A stretch of DNA of 64,000 bases from Trema orientale. Taxonomy: Eukaryota; Streptophyta; Magnoliopsida; Rosales; Cannabaceae. The notes beneath the pieces were generated by a model, which was not told where the DNA came from, made no database searches, and saw only the letters and a program-made list of their open reading frames with translations. The stretch spans positions 101,559 through 165,558 of the forward strand of contig JXTC01000397.1 of the NCBI GenBank assembly GCA_002914845.1. Reading direction: 5' to 3'. This document shows positions 24,749 to 37,204 of this stretch, in pieces (position 1 is the first letter of the stretch; the number at the start of each line of letters is the position of its first letter). A program made the position numbers and the translations under genes.

Positions 24749-27700
24749 ATCCTCGACGAAATTTGTGGTGTTTTGTCACATTTTTTTTATCCTATAAATT
24801 TTTAAATATATTGTCTTCTCCAGTTTTTTGCTATTAACTAAGTTTTTCTAACCCCCTTTCTCTTTTTCTCTGTTTGTTTCTTTTTTTTTTTTCGCTCTAC
24901 ATAATAATGATTTTATGACCTATTTACAAATTTTATATTTATTTTAATTTAGTTAGTATTTTTTTTCAAAATATAATATAAATATAATATGATTGATGCT
25001 TATAATTCTATTTTTCTCCTTAATGAGAAGTTGTTTTTTTCCATATTAAAAAAAGAAAAAAGGATATAAACTTATTAATATTTTATAAAAATAAAATTTG
25101 ATTTTGAAATTTGTTGTGTTATTCATGCGATAAAAAATTTTGTATTCGAGCTTTTTTTTAATCGATTTGACAATATTTGTTGAAAATGCCAATCTTTATA
25201 TCAGTATTTATTTTAAAGCATATTCTCTTGATTATCATTAATATAAATGAATGACATATCTCATCTAAGTAAGAGAAATTATAAATTTAGAACATTTATT
25301 CAAAATTCTTTAGCATTGGTAATATTGTTTGTACTTATTTGGAAATATTATTGATATTTCATACTCTTTCTTTGGCTGTCTTTTTCTTTTTCTCTTTTTG
25401 TCTTTTTGCTTCTCCATTTTTAGGAAGTAGGATTATTTTTTATTTTTAGGAAGTAGGATTATGTTTTTCATAGAGATATTTTAATTATCGTCATATAAAT
25501 CCAATTTAAGATATTAAGTCTATGGATTTGTGTTGTTTATCTAAGATATTGTAGCGGTGTTAATGCTATATTTATATCTTTCCTACACTTTTAGTATTGC
25601 TTAGTACTGTTTTTGGTAGGTTTTATATATTCTATATGGATAGTTTGGCATATTAATCATCTAAGCTAATCACATTTTTATTTTGTTACTTAAAATTATT
25701 GTAATTTAAAAAAAGAAAGCCTCAAAATAAAATGAAAATATCTGTATTAGGCACATAATTAAGGGCTTTTAATTGAAATGGATAAAATACTACATCACGC
25801 ATAAAAGAGAGCTGAATATATAATAGAAACAAAATCGGTTGATTAGCCTTACAATTTTACAACTATATTAATTATAATTTACTTTGCTTCTTTTCTTCCC
25901 TTCCTCCACACTAAAATTCTCATCCTTCTCCTTGTCAATGAATGGGATAAATTTCTTTATCATTAATTACACATATCTGATTTCTTGTATCTATTATAAT
26001 TACATAATAATATGTTGAGAAATACAACCGAATAAATAACTAAAGATATGTAATATTTGGCTCAGATATATAGGGGTATTATCAATATATGGCAAGTTTA
26101 TAAGATGATATATTATGTTTATCCAGCCACCTAAGATATAATAATCTGTTTATATAATAAAAATATTTCTGGCAATTGGATAAATACGTAGGAAATCATT
26201 AGTATAATAGGTGACTTGCCATATATATTATACCAGTCAAATAACAGTAGCAAGATCATAAGAATATAGTGAAGAATTGCCCAAAAACTACCAGGTGAAT
26301 AAAAGCTAGCACAAAGATAGATTAACAAAAAATGAAAAAGAACTTTGAAAGGGAAAAGTGGAAAAAAATGATCAAACGGGACTTAAAAGGGGAAAATGCA
26401 AAGAAGAAGAGAAGGTAGAAAATATTAGATTTTAAGACCCGTATATATATATAAAAGCGAAAAGGGAGTTAGAACTCAATAATTAATTACCATAATACTC
26501 AAAGTACAAAAATTCTTAAGCTACTATTTAAAAACAAATCAGACCTGAAAATGAAGGTAGTGCCCAACAACCAATTCTCATAGTACTCAAAGAACAAAAA
26601 TTACAAAACGACTCGTTAATAGTAAATTAAGCAAAGTTTAGTATACGATAATAGGATCCATTATGCACAGCAATCTTCGAGCAGTTATTCCACTATACAT
26701 GATCAAGCAGTGGATACTCATCATTGCCAAAGGTATGGACAAATATAAAAAAATGATTGGAAAGGCTAAAACAGAAGCAATTAATTAAAAACAAGAAAGA
26801 AAAAAAAGGAGGAAAAAAAAGAAGAGGAAGAGAACGTTGAATAAAGGCGGTTAAAAAAAGACTATACAGAATTGTAATAAAAAGAGAAAAAAGATAAGAA
26901 AGAGAAAAAAAACTAAGGAAAAGGACTTAAAAGAAAAAAAAAAGAGGAAAAAAAAGAAGCAAATGAAATATATAGGGAACGAAAGGAAGCATAACAATGT
27001 TTAATAATAGCTAATTCGAAAGGAAAAATAAAAACAGTTACACATAATAAATGTAATACAGATAACATTTATTAATGCTAGAGATAATAAAATATAACCA
27101 AATTCAAATGTAACAGAATTTAATAAAATATTTCAATAGTTTGTAAGAATGAGCACAATAGCAGGGAAATAAATGCATCAATACTATATTAGTAACACAA
27201 ATAATAGATATTAATTAACGACGAAATAAAGTACTTATATATAAAACATAAAGAAGGAATAACAAAGTAAAGATGGACAACAGAGCATGATAAATATGTA
27301 TGATACCTGAGGTTCTTTGTAGAAAAATGTTATGGAATTAAATCCCAGCCAAATACAGATTATACATAGGGGATAGAAAAAGGGTAAAAAAACAGTCGAT
27401 ATAGTAGAAGAAAGTAACAATAGATGTAGTGGAAGAAAGTGACAGTGATCTCAGCAAACCATAAGCACAGAGGTAGATAAGGAAAGATAAGATATGCAGA
27501 ATACAGTAAATGACCAGAACATATATAGACCAGTAAATATATAAAAAGTATTGAGTTAAAGTCAAACAGATGGCAATGCCCCAATACAACATGTAATAAT
27601 AATAAATAACAAAAAAAGAGTCAGAAGCTTTCTAAGCACGGATGCCTAAAGGAAATAAAGAGAGTGAGCTGTATTTTCCTAAAATCCTATGAAAATTGGG

Positions 27701-30700
27701 GGAAAGGAAAAAAAACACTCCAAAAATATATCGAAAGAAAAAAGGAATTGCCTGACTGCATTTACGATTTTTTTTTTTTTTATCTTTTGCATTTCTTTTT
27801 CCTCTTTCAATCTCAATAATATAATCAACTCAAAGCAACATCAATGAGGTCTTATACACAGTAACAAAATCTTAAATGCGAATAGATAGGACATTTATAG
27901 CAGACGCAAAGCTCATAATTAACATAGAAAAAAATCTGCAACACATGATAAATATCAACGCCAAAAAGAGGAAAAAAAGGAAAAGAAAAAAAATTCAAGA
28001 ATGATCCAGAAAACAGCCCATAAATTTGAAGTCACACAGAAAACTAGCACATATATTTATTTGTCAGTATATTTTTGCAAAAAGTAAAACAATATGCCTA
28101 ACAAAAAAAGATGCAACCCCAAAGCAAGAGAATGTCGGATCAACAGACCTATCAACGCAGACCATATCAAAAGCCCAAATCACAATAAGCTCCAAAGAAC
28201 ATACAGATAAGAATACAGCAAAAAAACTATAATCAAAAAATTTTCTAGTAGCAAGATGAATTAAAGACAGAGAGAAAAAAAAAAGGAAAAAAAAAAAAGG
28301 GAAAGAGAAAAGTCATTTTTCATACACGAACAGAGAAAATTACAGAAAAAATTATTACAAAGAGCAGGGATAAAATCAAACTAAATATATAATAACATAT
28401 AAGAATAAAATTGAAAGACGAAAAAATACTAGACAAAGAAGGTACCATACCCATAAAAGAATCCGAAAGAGCAAAGAAGCAGCAAAACTCAGATCTAAAC
28501 AACATAATCTACACAAAGAAACCAAAGATGAAGAACCCGATCTACATCAAAAGACCCAAAGATCAAACAACAGAGGATTGAAAAAAAAAACTAAAGATCA
28601 AAAAATAGAAAATAAAAGAGGGAAGGGAAAAAAAGGAGAAAAGCCCTGAATTAAAGAACACCGTGCAAAGTTGCCAAAGGAAAAGAAAGGAAGGCATGAT
28701 CGAAGAAAATAAAAACCAAATAAAAAAAGGAGAGATAAAAGAGAGAGCATTTGAGAAGAGAGGAAGATAAAAGCATCGAATGCACAAAAATGAGAGAACA
28801 AAGAATGTCAAGTGGAGAAACCAAGGGACAAAAACTAATAAGATACCTAAAAGATCTCACCCAAGCCACTCAGCGGAAGCAACAATTTTGGGGAAATAAA
28901 CAGAATTAAAAAAATACGCGTGAAATTACCAAAAAGACCACACTTACAGTCACTTGTCAGCACACCCGAAGGATAAAGACGTAAATTCACAGTTAAAGTC
29001 CAGAAAAAAAAAAAGGAAAATAAAGAACTGTGTTACTATTCATCTACAATGATCCCATCCCTAACTTTAGATATATATAATAATGTGGCTCTCCAAATTA
29101 AGATGTTTCATAACTTTGCAATCACTCAAAAGAATGGTAAAGTGGGCAAGAATCATAGATGAATAATATATCTTACACTTTCAACAAGACAAACAAATAA
29201 TTAATGCACAAAGCTTAAAATGAGTATGAAGTTAATTTATTTTTTTTCAAGCATTACTATACTATACAACCCATATCAATACCGTCTAGTCATGGCCATT
29301 AGTCCCTAAATTAAATCAAGACGAACATAGACTCAGGACAAGCCTACCAAAAAAAGATAAATAGATAAGAAAAAATATGAATTAGAAAGTAGAGATTCTA
29401 AAACTGAAAATTTTTTTTTTAATTCTCCCATTTACTTCTCTTATATTATAATAAAGAATTAATAGAAACTTCACTTAACTATAAAAAGAAACTGTGACCT
29501 CTTATTTGAGGTCTTATTACGTCATAAAATTTATGAACTATATAAGAGGTCGAAAAAGGTTATAACTTATATAACTAGTCTTAAAAAAGTCATCAACTCA
29601 TTGTAAAAAATAATTAGAGAGGAAAAAAAAAAACATTTGGGCCTTAATTACTTGGACTCATATTCAGAGTTGCCAAGAGATTAGGTCAGTCAACTAGCTC
29701 AACATTGTGCATGGCACACGATACAGTCCAGTTAGTTAGCTGTGTTTAATTCATAAGTTAAGCATAATAGACTGTGCATGATATAACATGATATGGCCTA
29801 TTGGCACGGCACTTTAGCATATTAAATATGAATTATTTTTCCTATATAAAAGTATCTACCTAATTGGCCCCTCAAAAATTTAGAAAATAAAAAGTGTCGA
29901 CCTAATTAGCACACTTAATCTAAGATCATTAAGTATATGTAATATTTCTTTTTTTTTTCTTTTTTTTATGGCAAAAAGTGTGTATTTAGTTCATTGAATA
30001 AATATATTCTTTAATAAATTTGAGAAAAAAAATAAAGTTCATAAAACCGACACTAAATTAATAAAATTTACAAATGAAATGGATCAATTTTGTCCCAAAT
30101 GGACTAGCACATATAGGTATATGACTGATCCGATAGCACGAAGTATGAGACGACATGTCACAATAGAACATCGGCCAATAGACCGTGCCAGGCCAACAAT
30201 ATTACAAAATGTGATTTTTACGGAACCTTTTAACAATAGTTCTAAACTGCCATTGAAAGCAATGAATAACGGCGGTTGCAGTTTGTTGATGGTTAAAAAT
30301 GAAATAGTTCAAAGGATAAGGCTCAAAGACTTCTCACGCATATATATTAGATTTTTATGGCCACGAGCCCAAATATTAACTGGCATTAGCCCAAATATAC
30401 ATAGAATATTGATACACACACAAAAACACACACACATACCCATGCGCACACATACACACACACATATAAACATATTCATGCATCCATACCTAGTGGACCT
30501 AGGCCACAAATATAAGAGATTCATGAGTAGGTTGTGGAGTGGAAGATACAAAATACGGTGTAGTCCCATTGATAATTTAATTATAAGAAGTATGAGCTCA
30601 TTTGGGAAGCATGTAAATTTCTAAATTAAATTATTAAATGCTACAAAAAGATCCATAAACTCAAAATGCCCAATCCTATAAACCCAAAAAATCCAAATAT

Positions 30701-31207
30701 CATAATTCCAAAAAATCTAAACCATATTAGAGAAAGTCCACCAGTTACCGAAAAGACAATCAACGTGCATATATAGTCTTAGGGATCCCAGCTGTTACTT
30801 TGCTGCTGACCAAGCTTCTAATAGCCATATGTCCATGCTTGATAAATCATTTTCACTTGCCATTCTAAGCTTTTACAGAACTATTAGGAGGCAAAAGAGT
30901 ATTGGACTTTACCTAAATAAGAAATTCTTATTCCTTTATCTACGTATTGAGAGATACTTATTCCTTTATTTGTTTGTGAGGAAATCATATATGAAAGGAG
31001 AGATAGCTAACTGCTAAAGAGGGAGTTAGAAGCATCGTTATAATGCTTTTCCACTCTTGGAATGTAAAATCTCTCCAAAACCAAACTAAGCCAAACTCAA
31101 TCAAACCATTTCTCCATGGTTCACACCAAAAGTAACAACAAGCTTCTCTTTCATCTCTCTCAAAATTCAATTTCCTTAATTTATACATTAAGCTCTACCC
31201 AAGACTA
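24749..31207. other. Gene-free AT-rich stretch, partly purine-rich
   Basis: I see no coding frame with protein similarity. Small local repeats occur: TTTTTAGGAAGTAGGATTAT twice near 25420-25465, and AATACTCAAAGTACAAAAATT-like words near 26495 and 26580. A (CA)n run lies at 30412-30472. From about 26330 to 29000 the plus strand is strongly purine-rich. The 181-codon frame at 30079-30624 includes the CA microsatellite and has no recognisable domain. Part of this stretch could be the 5' noncoding portion of the Helitron seen at 3-10 kb, separated by the gypsy insertion, but nothing in the sequence proves it. Confidence 0.5.
30412..30472. repeat. (CA)n microsatellite, interrupted
   Basis: Alternating CA units are interrupted by AAAA, TACC and GCG. 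It produces runs of His/Thr in one frame and Val/Cys in the opposite frame, which explains the open frames over it. Confidence 0.85.
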
Positions 31208-32953
31208 TGTTGATGAATCGGTTATTTACCGACAAATTAAGTACCTTTTAAGTTCAAATATTTGTGCGTTTTAAACATTTTTGCTAGTTTAATGTATTTT
31301 TTGTGTGTTTTCTTTGAGATTTCGTAAATAAATGAGAATCTAGATGAATTTGTGGCAAAAAATGGGAGTTTCAAAGCATTTTAGATCAAGTCGGGACTCA
31401 ACAAGGCAAGGTGATGCGAGCGGAGAGCTTTGGCTAGGTGATGCAACACCCGTGTTGATGTGCACCAGCGCAGTCTGGCTGCGCCCCTCTTCGCCTAAAT
31501 GGTTAGATTTACTCAATTTTGCTTAATCTAATGGCCAAGATTCACTCATTTTGGAGCTCTATATATACCTACTTAAGCCACAAACCCTAGTGTAGAGAAT
31601 TGGAGAGAAAAACAGAAGATGGAAACGTAGTTGCACCAATTTCCTTGGGAAGTTGCACAGTGAATATATAGAGCTCCACACTAGTGGTGCAGCATAGCTA
31701 TGCCACCCTTGTTGCCCGTGAGGCATAGCTGTGCCAATTTCCTTGGGCAGCTATGTCAATATTTATTCTAGTGATGTTTTTGACGGTCTAGATTAGTCCT
31801 TTTGATGATTCAACAGTAGAAAATTGACCTAACCTTAAGTGTGCATGAGCAACTTTGGAGAAACTTTATTTTTAGAAATGAAGGCACAGATTCTAAGACA
31901 GATTTTTGGAGAGAGAATAGAGCTCCAAGACTCCATTTTTGGAGCTAGAAAATATCTTGTACATAAATAATTTTTATATCAATATATACATTTTCATTTT
32001 TAGTTTCTTGTGGGCATTTCTATTTTAGCTTTTATATTTAGTAATTAATATAGTGTAGAGCAATTTTTGAGAGAGAAATCAAGAGGGCAAAATACTAGCT
32101 TTAGAGGAGGAAATTTGCAAGTTCCAAGAACACATCTATACTTTTCCAAAAAGGGAGAAAAGCACATCGCTCTAATTTTATTCCTTAACTTTTCTCCTTA
32201 ATTTTGTGCAATATATATTGCTTATTGCTCTCAATAATTATTGTAAGCTAAGTACTTTTTGTCTAAGATAGCTATGTGAACGAACTACGTAACTTGTGAT
32301 TATTTATCTCACTTTTTAACTTCCAATTGTCCATATTGGTTAGATGCTTTATCTTATACTTAATGCTTCTAGTTACTTGGCCAATAGCTAGTATGATTTT
32401 TAGAAATACTTAATGGAATTAAAACAAAGTTATGTGTTTAGTCTTAGATAAAGTAACATACATCTAGGTAAGAAAGGAATATACTTATCTAGTATATATA
32501 CCCATTTTAGAGTGCTTACACCTAATGATTCCATTTAAGATTAACCATTATAGGAATATAGTGGGTTGGGTTGCATGGAAATATTTGCTTGACGACAAAA
32601 GAAGCTTGCAAATAAATTAGTACACTCAGTTAATAATCAATTAGTTAAATTAGTTATAGGAAGAAAGAGGTAAATAACACAAGTGAGGAGTTGGGGTACT
32701 AGTATACCTAGGCATTTCTATTCTTGCATTTTATTCTTATTTCTTTTGTTTTCTTTCTTTTGTACTCGTTATCGATTGTTTGGATAATTTTAGGATTGAT
32801 ATAATTTTAGTACTTAACAAGATTAGTAACAAATCATCGTAGTTTCGATACTCTTTTACTTCCATATCTATATTACTTATGATCGTGTATACTTATACGG
32901 GTGTGTGTGAGTACTTGATTGCTTAAATTTACACTTGCACATACCAGGCAACA
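31208..32953 (+). mobile_element. Tat/Athila-like LTR, boundaries uncertain
   Basis: The sequence resembles the solo LTR at 15131-16768 in organisation. A TATA-like CTATATATACC lies near 31559, with TTGGCCAATAGCTAG and AGGAATATAGTGGGTTGG in the middle. Toward the 3' end it has GTAGTTTCGATACTC and an AC-rich tail ending GGCAACA. It begins about TGTTGATGAATCGG. No clear 5-bp duplication is visible (downstream AAATC, upstream GACTA). No primer site or gag follows; instead a transposase fragment begins immediately. It may be a solo LTR with a rearranged left end. Confidence 0.6.
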
Positions 32954-33215
32954 AAATCCTTGTATGCATGCATTGGCTTGTTACTACATTCATACTTGAA
33001 CCCAATTAATTTTGTGGATGATTATTATTCAAAGGCAACTTATGAGAGGATACATGGCCTAATCCTTGATCACTTTCATTTGTGTCTCTTTCAATCAAGA
33101 AAAGGCCTGGACGACCCAAGAAAACAAGGAAACGTGAAGTTGGTGAGCCGCCTACTGCCATTAAAGTTAGAAAATTTGGAATGATCATGCACTGCAAGAA
33201 ATGTGGCAAGTAGTA
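32954..33215 (+). pseudogene. MULE (Mutator-like) transposase, 3' fragment
   Basis: Three frames together give the C-terminal part of a MuDR-type transposase. PCMHALACYYIHT (the SWIM zinc-finger Cys/His pair) lies near 32958. LNPINFVDDYYSKATYERI follows near 32998-33055. KRPGRPKKTRKREVGEP near 33100 leads to FGMIMHCKKCGK near 33175-33212, a zinc-knuckle start. Two frameshifts separate the pieces and a stop follows the knuckle. The N-terminal part, including the catalytic DDE region, is not seen to the left, where an LTR-like sequence directly abuts. It is a dead fragment. Confidence 0.82.
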
Positions 33216-34350
33216 AGATTTGTTAGAAACCCAAAAAAAAAAAAAAAAAAAAGAAACTTGTAAGTAGTCTTTTTATATAATGTACTAATTTCTAAAAGCA
33301 ACGTATTAACATTCAAATTATTAGAATAAGTATGTTGTTTGTATGTACATATGTTTCAAGCCAAATGAAAAGCTAAGTAGCAAATAGCCAAAGGAGAGTC
33401 AAGTAATCCAACCAAGAAAGAGAAAATAATCAGCAAGCTAAGTCCAAAACTACCCCAAAAGGAAGACCAACAACCCCAAACCTTAAGACTAAGTGACATG
33501 TTAGTTATGAATATCCTCTTTGAGAAGTTATTAGCTTGTAATTTTAGAAACTTAATTATATGAAATCCTAACTTTTAAGTTTTCTTTTGCAAATACTCTA
33601 TTACATATTACATATAGATTGGGATATCAAAATTTTATACTAAAAACTTACACCAGTGATATAGCATCATTTTTAGCCATAACTTTAAATAGTGTGGTCC
33701 AACTTTCGAAAAGAAAGTGGTTGTCACCTTATGCGCGTTTTTTGTATAACATATTGGTATCCCTAGTATTACTCTTACATATTAGGTATATATTGCAAAG
33801 CTGCTCTTGTGTTTTGGACATACGTTGCATAACTTCTATTATATTTAGAGTATAGTTGTTAAGCAGGTATATTCTAGATAGCTATAAGTGTATATTTTGG
33901 ATTGCTGCAGTGGTATGTTTTGTAAAGCTATGTGTTATGATCTTAAAGTTGTAAGGTGAACAAATGGAGAGAACTTTGGATGAAAGTTTTACTTTCATTA
34001 TCTATCTTTCTCTTTCTTTATCTCTCAAGTTCTGTTTAAGTGATACTTTCCCTTTTTATTGGTCCCATATCATATTTTTTCCATGCATTTGGGAAATATT
34101 TTGATTTGTAAAGATTTAAGAGATATATGATTAACCAAAAATTTTCAAATAAAATAAGTTTCATGGAATAAAATTTACTTTATCTAAACCAAAATCAGTA
34201 AAACTAGTCTAAATAAATTGTTCAAATCGAGATAAAGCTTAACAAATGTATACACTGGATAAATACTAAAATTATCAAATTGATTATTAGCAAAACTTTT
34301 CCCTATTTCATAACCCAGTATATCAAAATACCAACAATGCAAATCCAAAC
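33216..34350. other. AT-rich intergenic DNA, no gene seen
   Basis: It starts with an A run (33231-33251). No protein-like frame is recognisable. It could include the 3' end of the MULE, but no terminal inverted repeat was identified. Confidence 0.5.
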
Positions 34351-34530
34351 TTATTTCTTCCTGTTAATCCTAATGGTTAGATTCAGTTGCATCCTTTGGA
34401 TCTCTTCCAGAGATGATCGAAGTTAAAACATTTCTTCTTCTAGTTCCAATACTCGATGAAGTAACTCAGGCACTACTACCATACTTCTTTGACAAATAGG
34501 AGGATCAAGCCATTCAAATAATCCACATCC

Positions 34531-35793
34531 TGTTGGAAAAATAGGTTAAAATAGGTTAATATATATTGGGCTTGTCTTGGGCTTGGAAGCCATGTGCATT
34601 ATAAAGTCCAATTGTGTGCATTAGAACCCATTTTCATGAACCATTTTGAAGCTAAAAATTGAGTGGGACCCACATCTTGTTGATGAAAGGTCTTGGTGAA
34701 TTCTTGTTCTCCTCCGCGAGGACATCGATTTCGTATATTCACACGCTCAAAATGGTGCACGGATGAATGAGAAATTGTTGCTCAAAAGTGTACCATTGAA
34801 ATGGAAAAATGAAAGGAAATATTGGAGTCCCACATTGGTGAGAAATGCATGGTACAAGTGGTTTATATAGAACCTTGTTTTGTGATGGTGGTAAGAATAA
34901 CTACCACAGATGCTCTCTCAGGCGCGCGCAGAGGGGGTGCGAATCTTCGGGCTTGGGCCTGAATTTGCATGGGCTCGTATATGCCCGCACCTGCGGACAC
35001 TAATGCTAGGCCGGAACTTGGACCATAGTAAGCCCAACTTTTTGTTGCGGCCTAGTACAATTTTTCTTTCTTTTTTGACCATTCTGCTGCCTAATACATG
35101 AAACTGCCACCAGAAACGTTTTGGATGCCAAGCCATTAAACTGTTGAACATTTTTAACATTTTGTTTATGGCTGCCAAGAGTAACAGCCATGTTAATGGC
35201 CAAAAACATTTGTAACAGCCTTGTTAAAGGCTAAAAAAATGTTTTGGGTTTAATGGAAAAAGTTTCTGTTTTGCTAACAAGTCCTCCCTTGGAGACTATA
35301 AAAAGAGAGCTTTCTCTCCTCATTCTTCACACCAAAATCAGAAGCATCTCTCTGGTTTCTCTCGAGCGCTCTCTCTCTCAATTTCTCTATTCTTCGAGTA
35401 TTCTTGAGTTCTTCAATTTTTCTAGCTATAGTTCTTAGAGAATTTAGAAATTTCGTAGCTAGATCTTTTAGTGTGTTGGAGTTCATAATAATCTAGTTTG
35501 TAGAGCAGAGGTGTTAATGCTTCACTTGCTGCTCTTGGTCGTTGTATCCTGAGAAACTATCGCTTGCAAAATCCTTAAGTATTCTGGTGGAGGGAGCAAA
35601 TCAGTTTTAAGGACTCTGTGTAGTACACAGGCCTCGGCAGTTAACAATCTTTTATTTTTGCAAGAATACTTGTTTGGAAGTGCTGCTAAAATTCTGCTCA
35701 AGATTGGAGCACAATATTTTGGTAATATTATTTATTGAAAAGTATATTAAAACGTTTGTAACCTTATATATTGCATGTTATTATTTTCCAACA
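34531..35793 (+). repeat. 5' LTR of the copia element
   Basis: It begins TGTTGG and ends CCAACA. It contains a TATA-like ACTATAAAAAGAG near 35294 followed by CT-rich transcribed leader, and is near-identical to 42548-43809. Reading frames inside (34910-35101, 35244-35438, 35674-) are LTR sequence, not genes. Confidence 0.95.
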
Positions 35794-35830
35794 ATCTTAA
35801 AACTGAGTTTAGCTTTATATAAGGTTTTTA

Positions 35831-35953
35831 TTAGGTTGCATATTAGAATTTATTTTATTAAATTCTTTATGCTAGGTTGTATGTTAGAATTTATTTTATT
35901 AAATTCTTTATGCTAGGTTGCATGTTAGAATTTATTTTATTAAATTCTTGATG
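35831..35953 (+). repeat. 41-bp tandem repeat, three units, in copia leader
   Basis: TAGGTTGYATRTTAGAATTT units start at 35831, 35872 and 35913, each followed by ATTTTATTAAATTCTTTATGC (last unit TTGATGC). It lies between the 5' LTR and gag, where I could not find a standard tRNA-iMet primer site. Confidence 0.88.
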
Positions 35954-36247
35954 CTCTTATTTGCAATATATATAATTCTAGTTATTTGAATATATATATT
36001 GCTCAGCTGCTTTACTATTACTATCATTCTTGGTGTGGAATTTTTGTGGAGGAGATTTTGTGTTCTGTCTAAGGAGACCGGGTTTGAAGAGGAAGCATCT
36101 GTGACCCCGCCACGTCTTTCTTAGAAGTTTCTTTGAAATTCTGTCTAGGAGGTGAGATTTTAAGTGGAACCTGTTTGTGAACCCTCCGCCTTTCCTGAGA
36201 ACAAATTTGTACTGAAATTAATAATCTTTGATTGATTAATTTCAGAG

Positions 36248-37199
36248 ATGGCGAATAACAATACTGATGTTGTCAATGCCGAGAACATGGCTAGTTCTCA
36301 ACAGCCTGCTGTGGCGTCTGCAATGGCAGTGCCAGTCCCTGCTATGGCTCGAGTGCCAAACCCTCTTAACTCCAATGGTACCAGCAGTACACCATGGAGA
36401 GAAGCCTGAGAAGTTCAATGGATTGAACTTCAAAATGTGGCAGCAAAAAATGCTGTTTTATCTTACCACATTGAACTTTGCGAGGTTCTTCACTGAAGAG
36501 GCTCCAAAATTCAGAGAAGATGAACAAGATTTCCAAGTTCTTGCTGCGGTGGATGCTTAGAAATAATCTGACTACCTGTGCCGAAACTATGTAATGAATG
36601 GTCTGACCGATTCATTATATAGTGTATATCATAATAAGAAAATGGCAAAGCAACTGCGGGAGTCACTAGACCATAAATATACAACTGAGGATGCTGGTTC
36701 CAAGATATTTGTGGTAGGATGCTTCTTTGATTATAAAATGGTCGACTCTAAAACTGTAATCAGTCAAGTTCAGGAGTTTCAGTTGATTCTCCTTGAGATT
36801 CAGGCAGAGGGGATGGCCATTTGTGAACCCTTCCAAGTAGCTACTATTATTGAGAAGCTACCCCCTTCTTGGAAGGATTTCGAGAGCTACCTAAACCACA
36901 AGTGAAAGGCCATGATCCTTGAAGACCTTGTTATAAGGCTCCGTATTGAAGAAGAGAACAGACGTGCTGAAAAGGTAAGAGCCTCATCTAGTACGTCTGG
37001 GGCAAAGGCAAATATTATGGAGCATGATCAAAGCTCCAAGGCTAAGAAGAACAAGTCAAAGAAAGGGTCCAAGCTAGGACCTAAAGGCGGAGTAGGCAAG
37101 AAGCAAAAATTTCAAGAAAAATGCTTTAACTGTGACAAGATGGGTCACAGAGCGTCAGATTGCCAACTTCCTAAGAAGAAGAAGAATGAAACTAACGTG
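36248..37199 (+). pseudogene. Copia gag, broken
   Basis: ATG at 36248 opens MANNNTDVVNAENM. A frameshift near 36385-36395 moves to the frame carrying EKPEKFNGLNFKMWQQKM (gag core), then LCRNYVMNGLTDSLYSVY, FVVGCFFDYKMVDSKT and IIEKLPPSWKDFESYL. A CCHC zinc knuckle, CFNCDKMGHRASDC, lies near 37120-37165. In-frame stops at about 36558 (Trp codon to TAG), 36564 and 36903 break it. The frame runs into the nested solo LTR at 37205 and resumes at 38877. Gag would package the element RNA. Confidence 0.9.
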
Positions 37200-37204
37200 G
37201 TGGA

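Noticed and set aside
29490-29580. Palindrome GACCTC-TTATTT-GAGGTC with nearby AAGAGGTCG, possible transposon end
   Set aside because: Only a short hairpin; no partner end or target duplication found.
30079-30624. 181-codon open frame on the plus strand
   Set aside because: It spans an interrupted CA microsatellite giving His/Thr runs, has no recognisable domain, and the opposite strand is equally open over the repeat.
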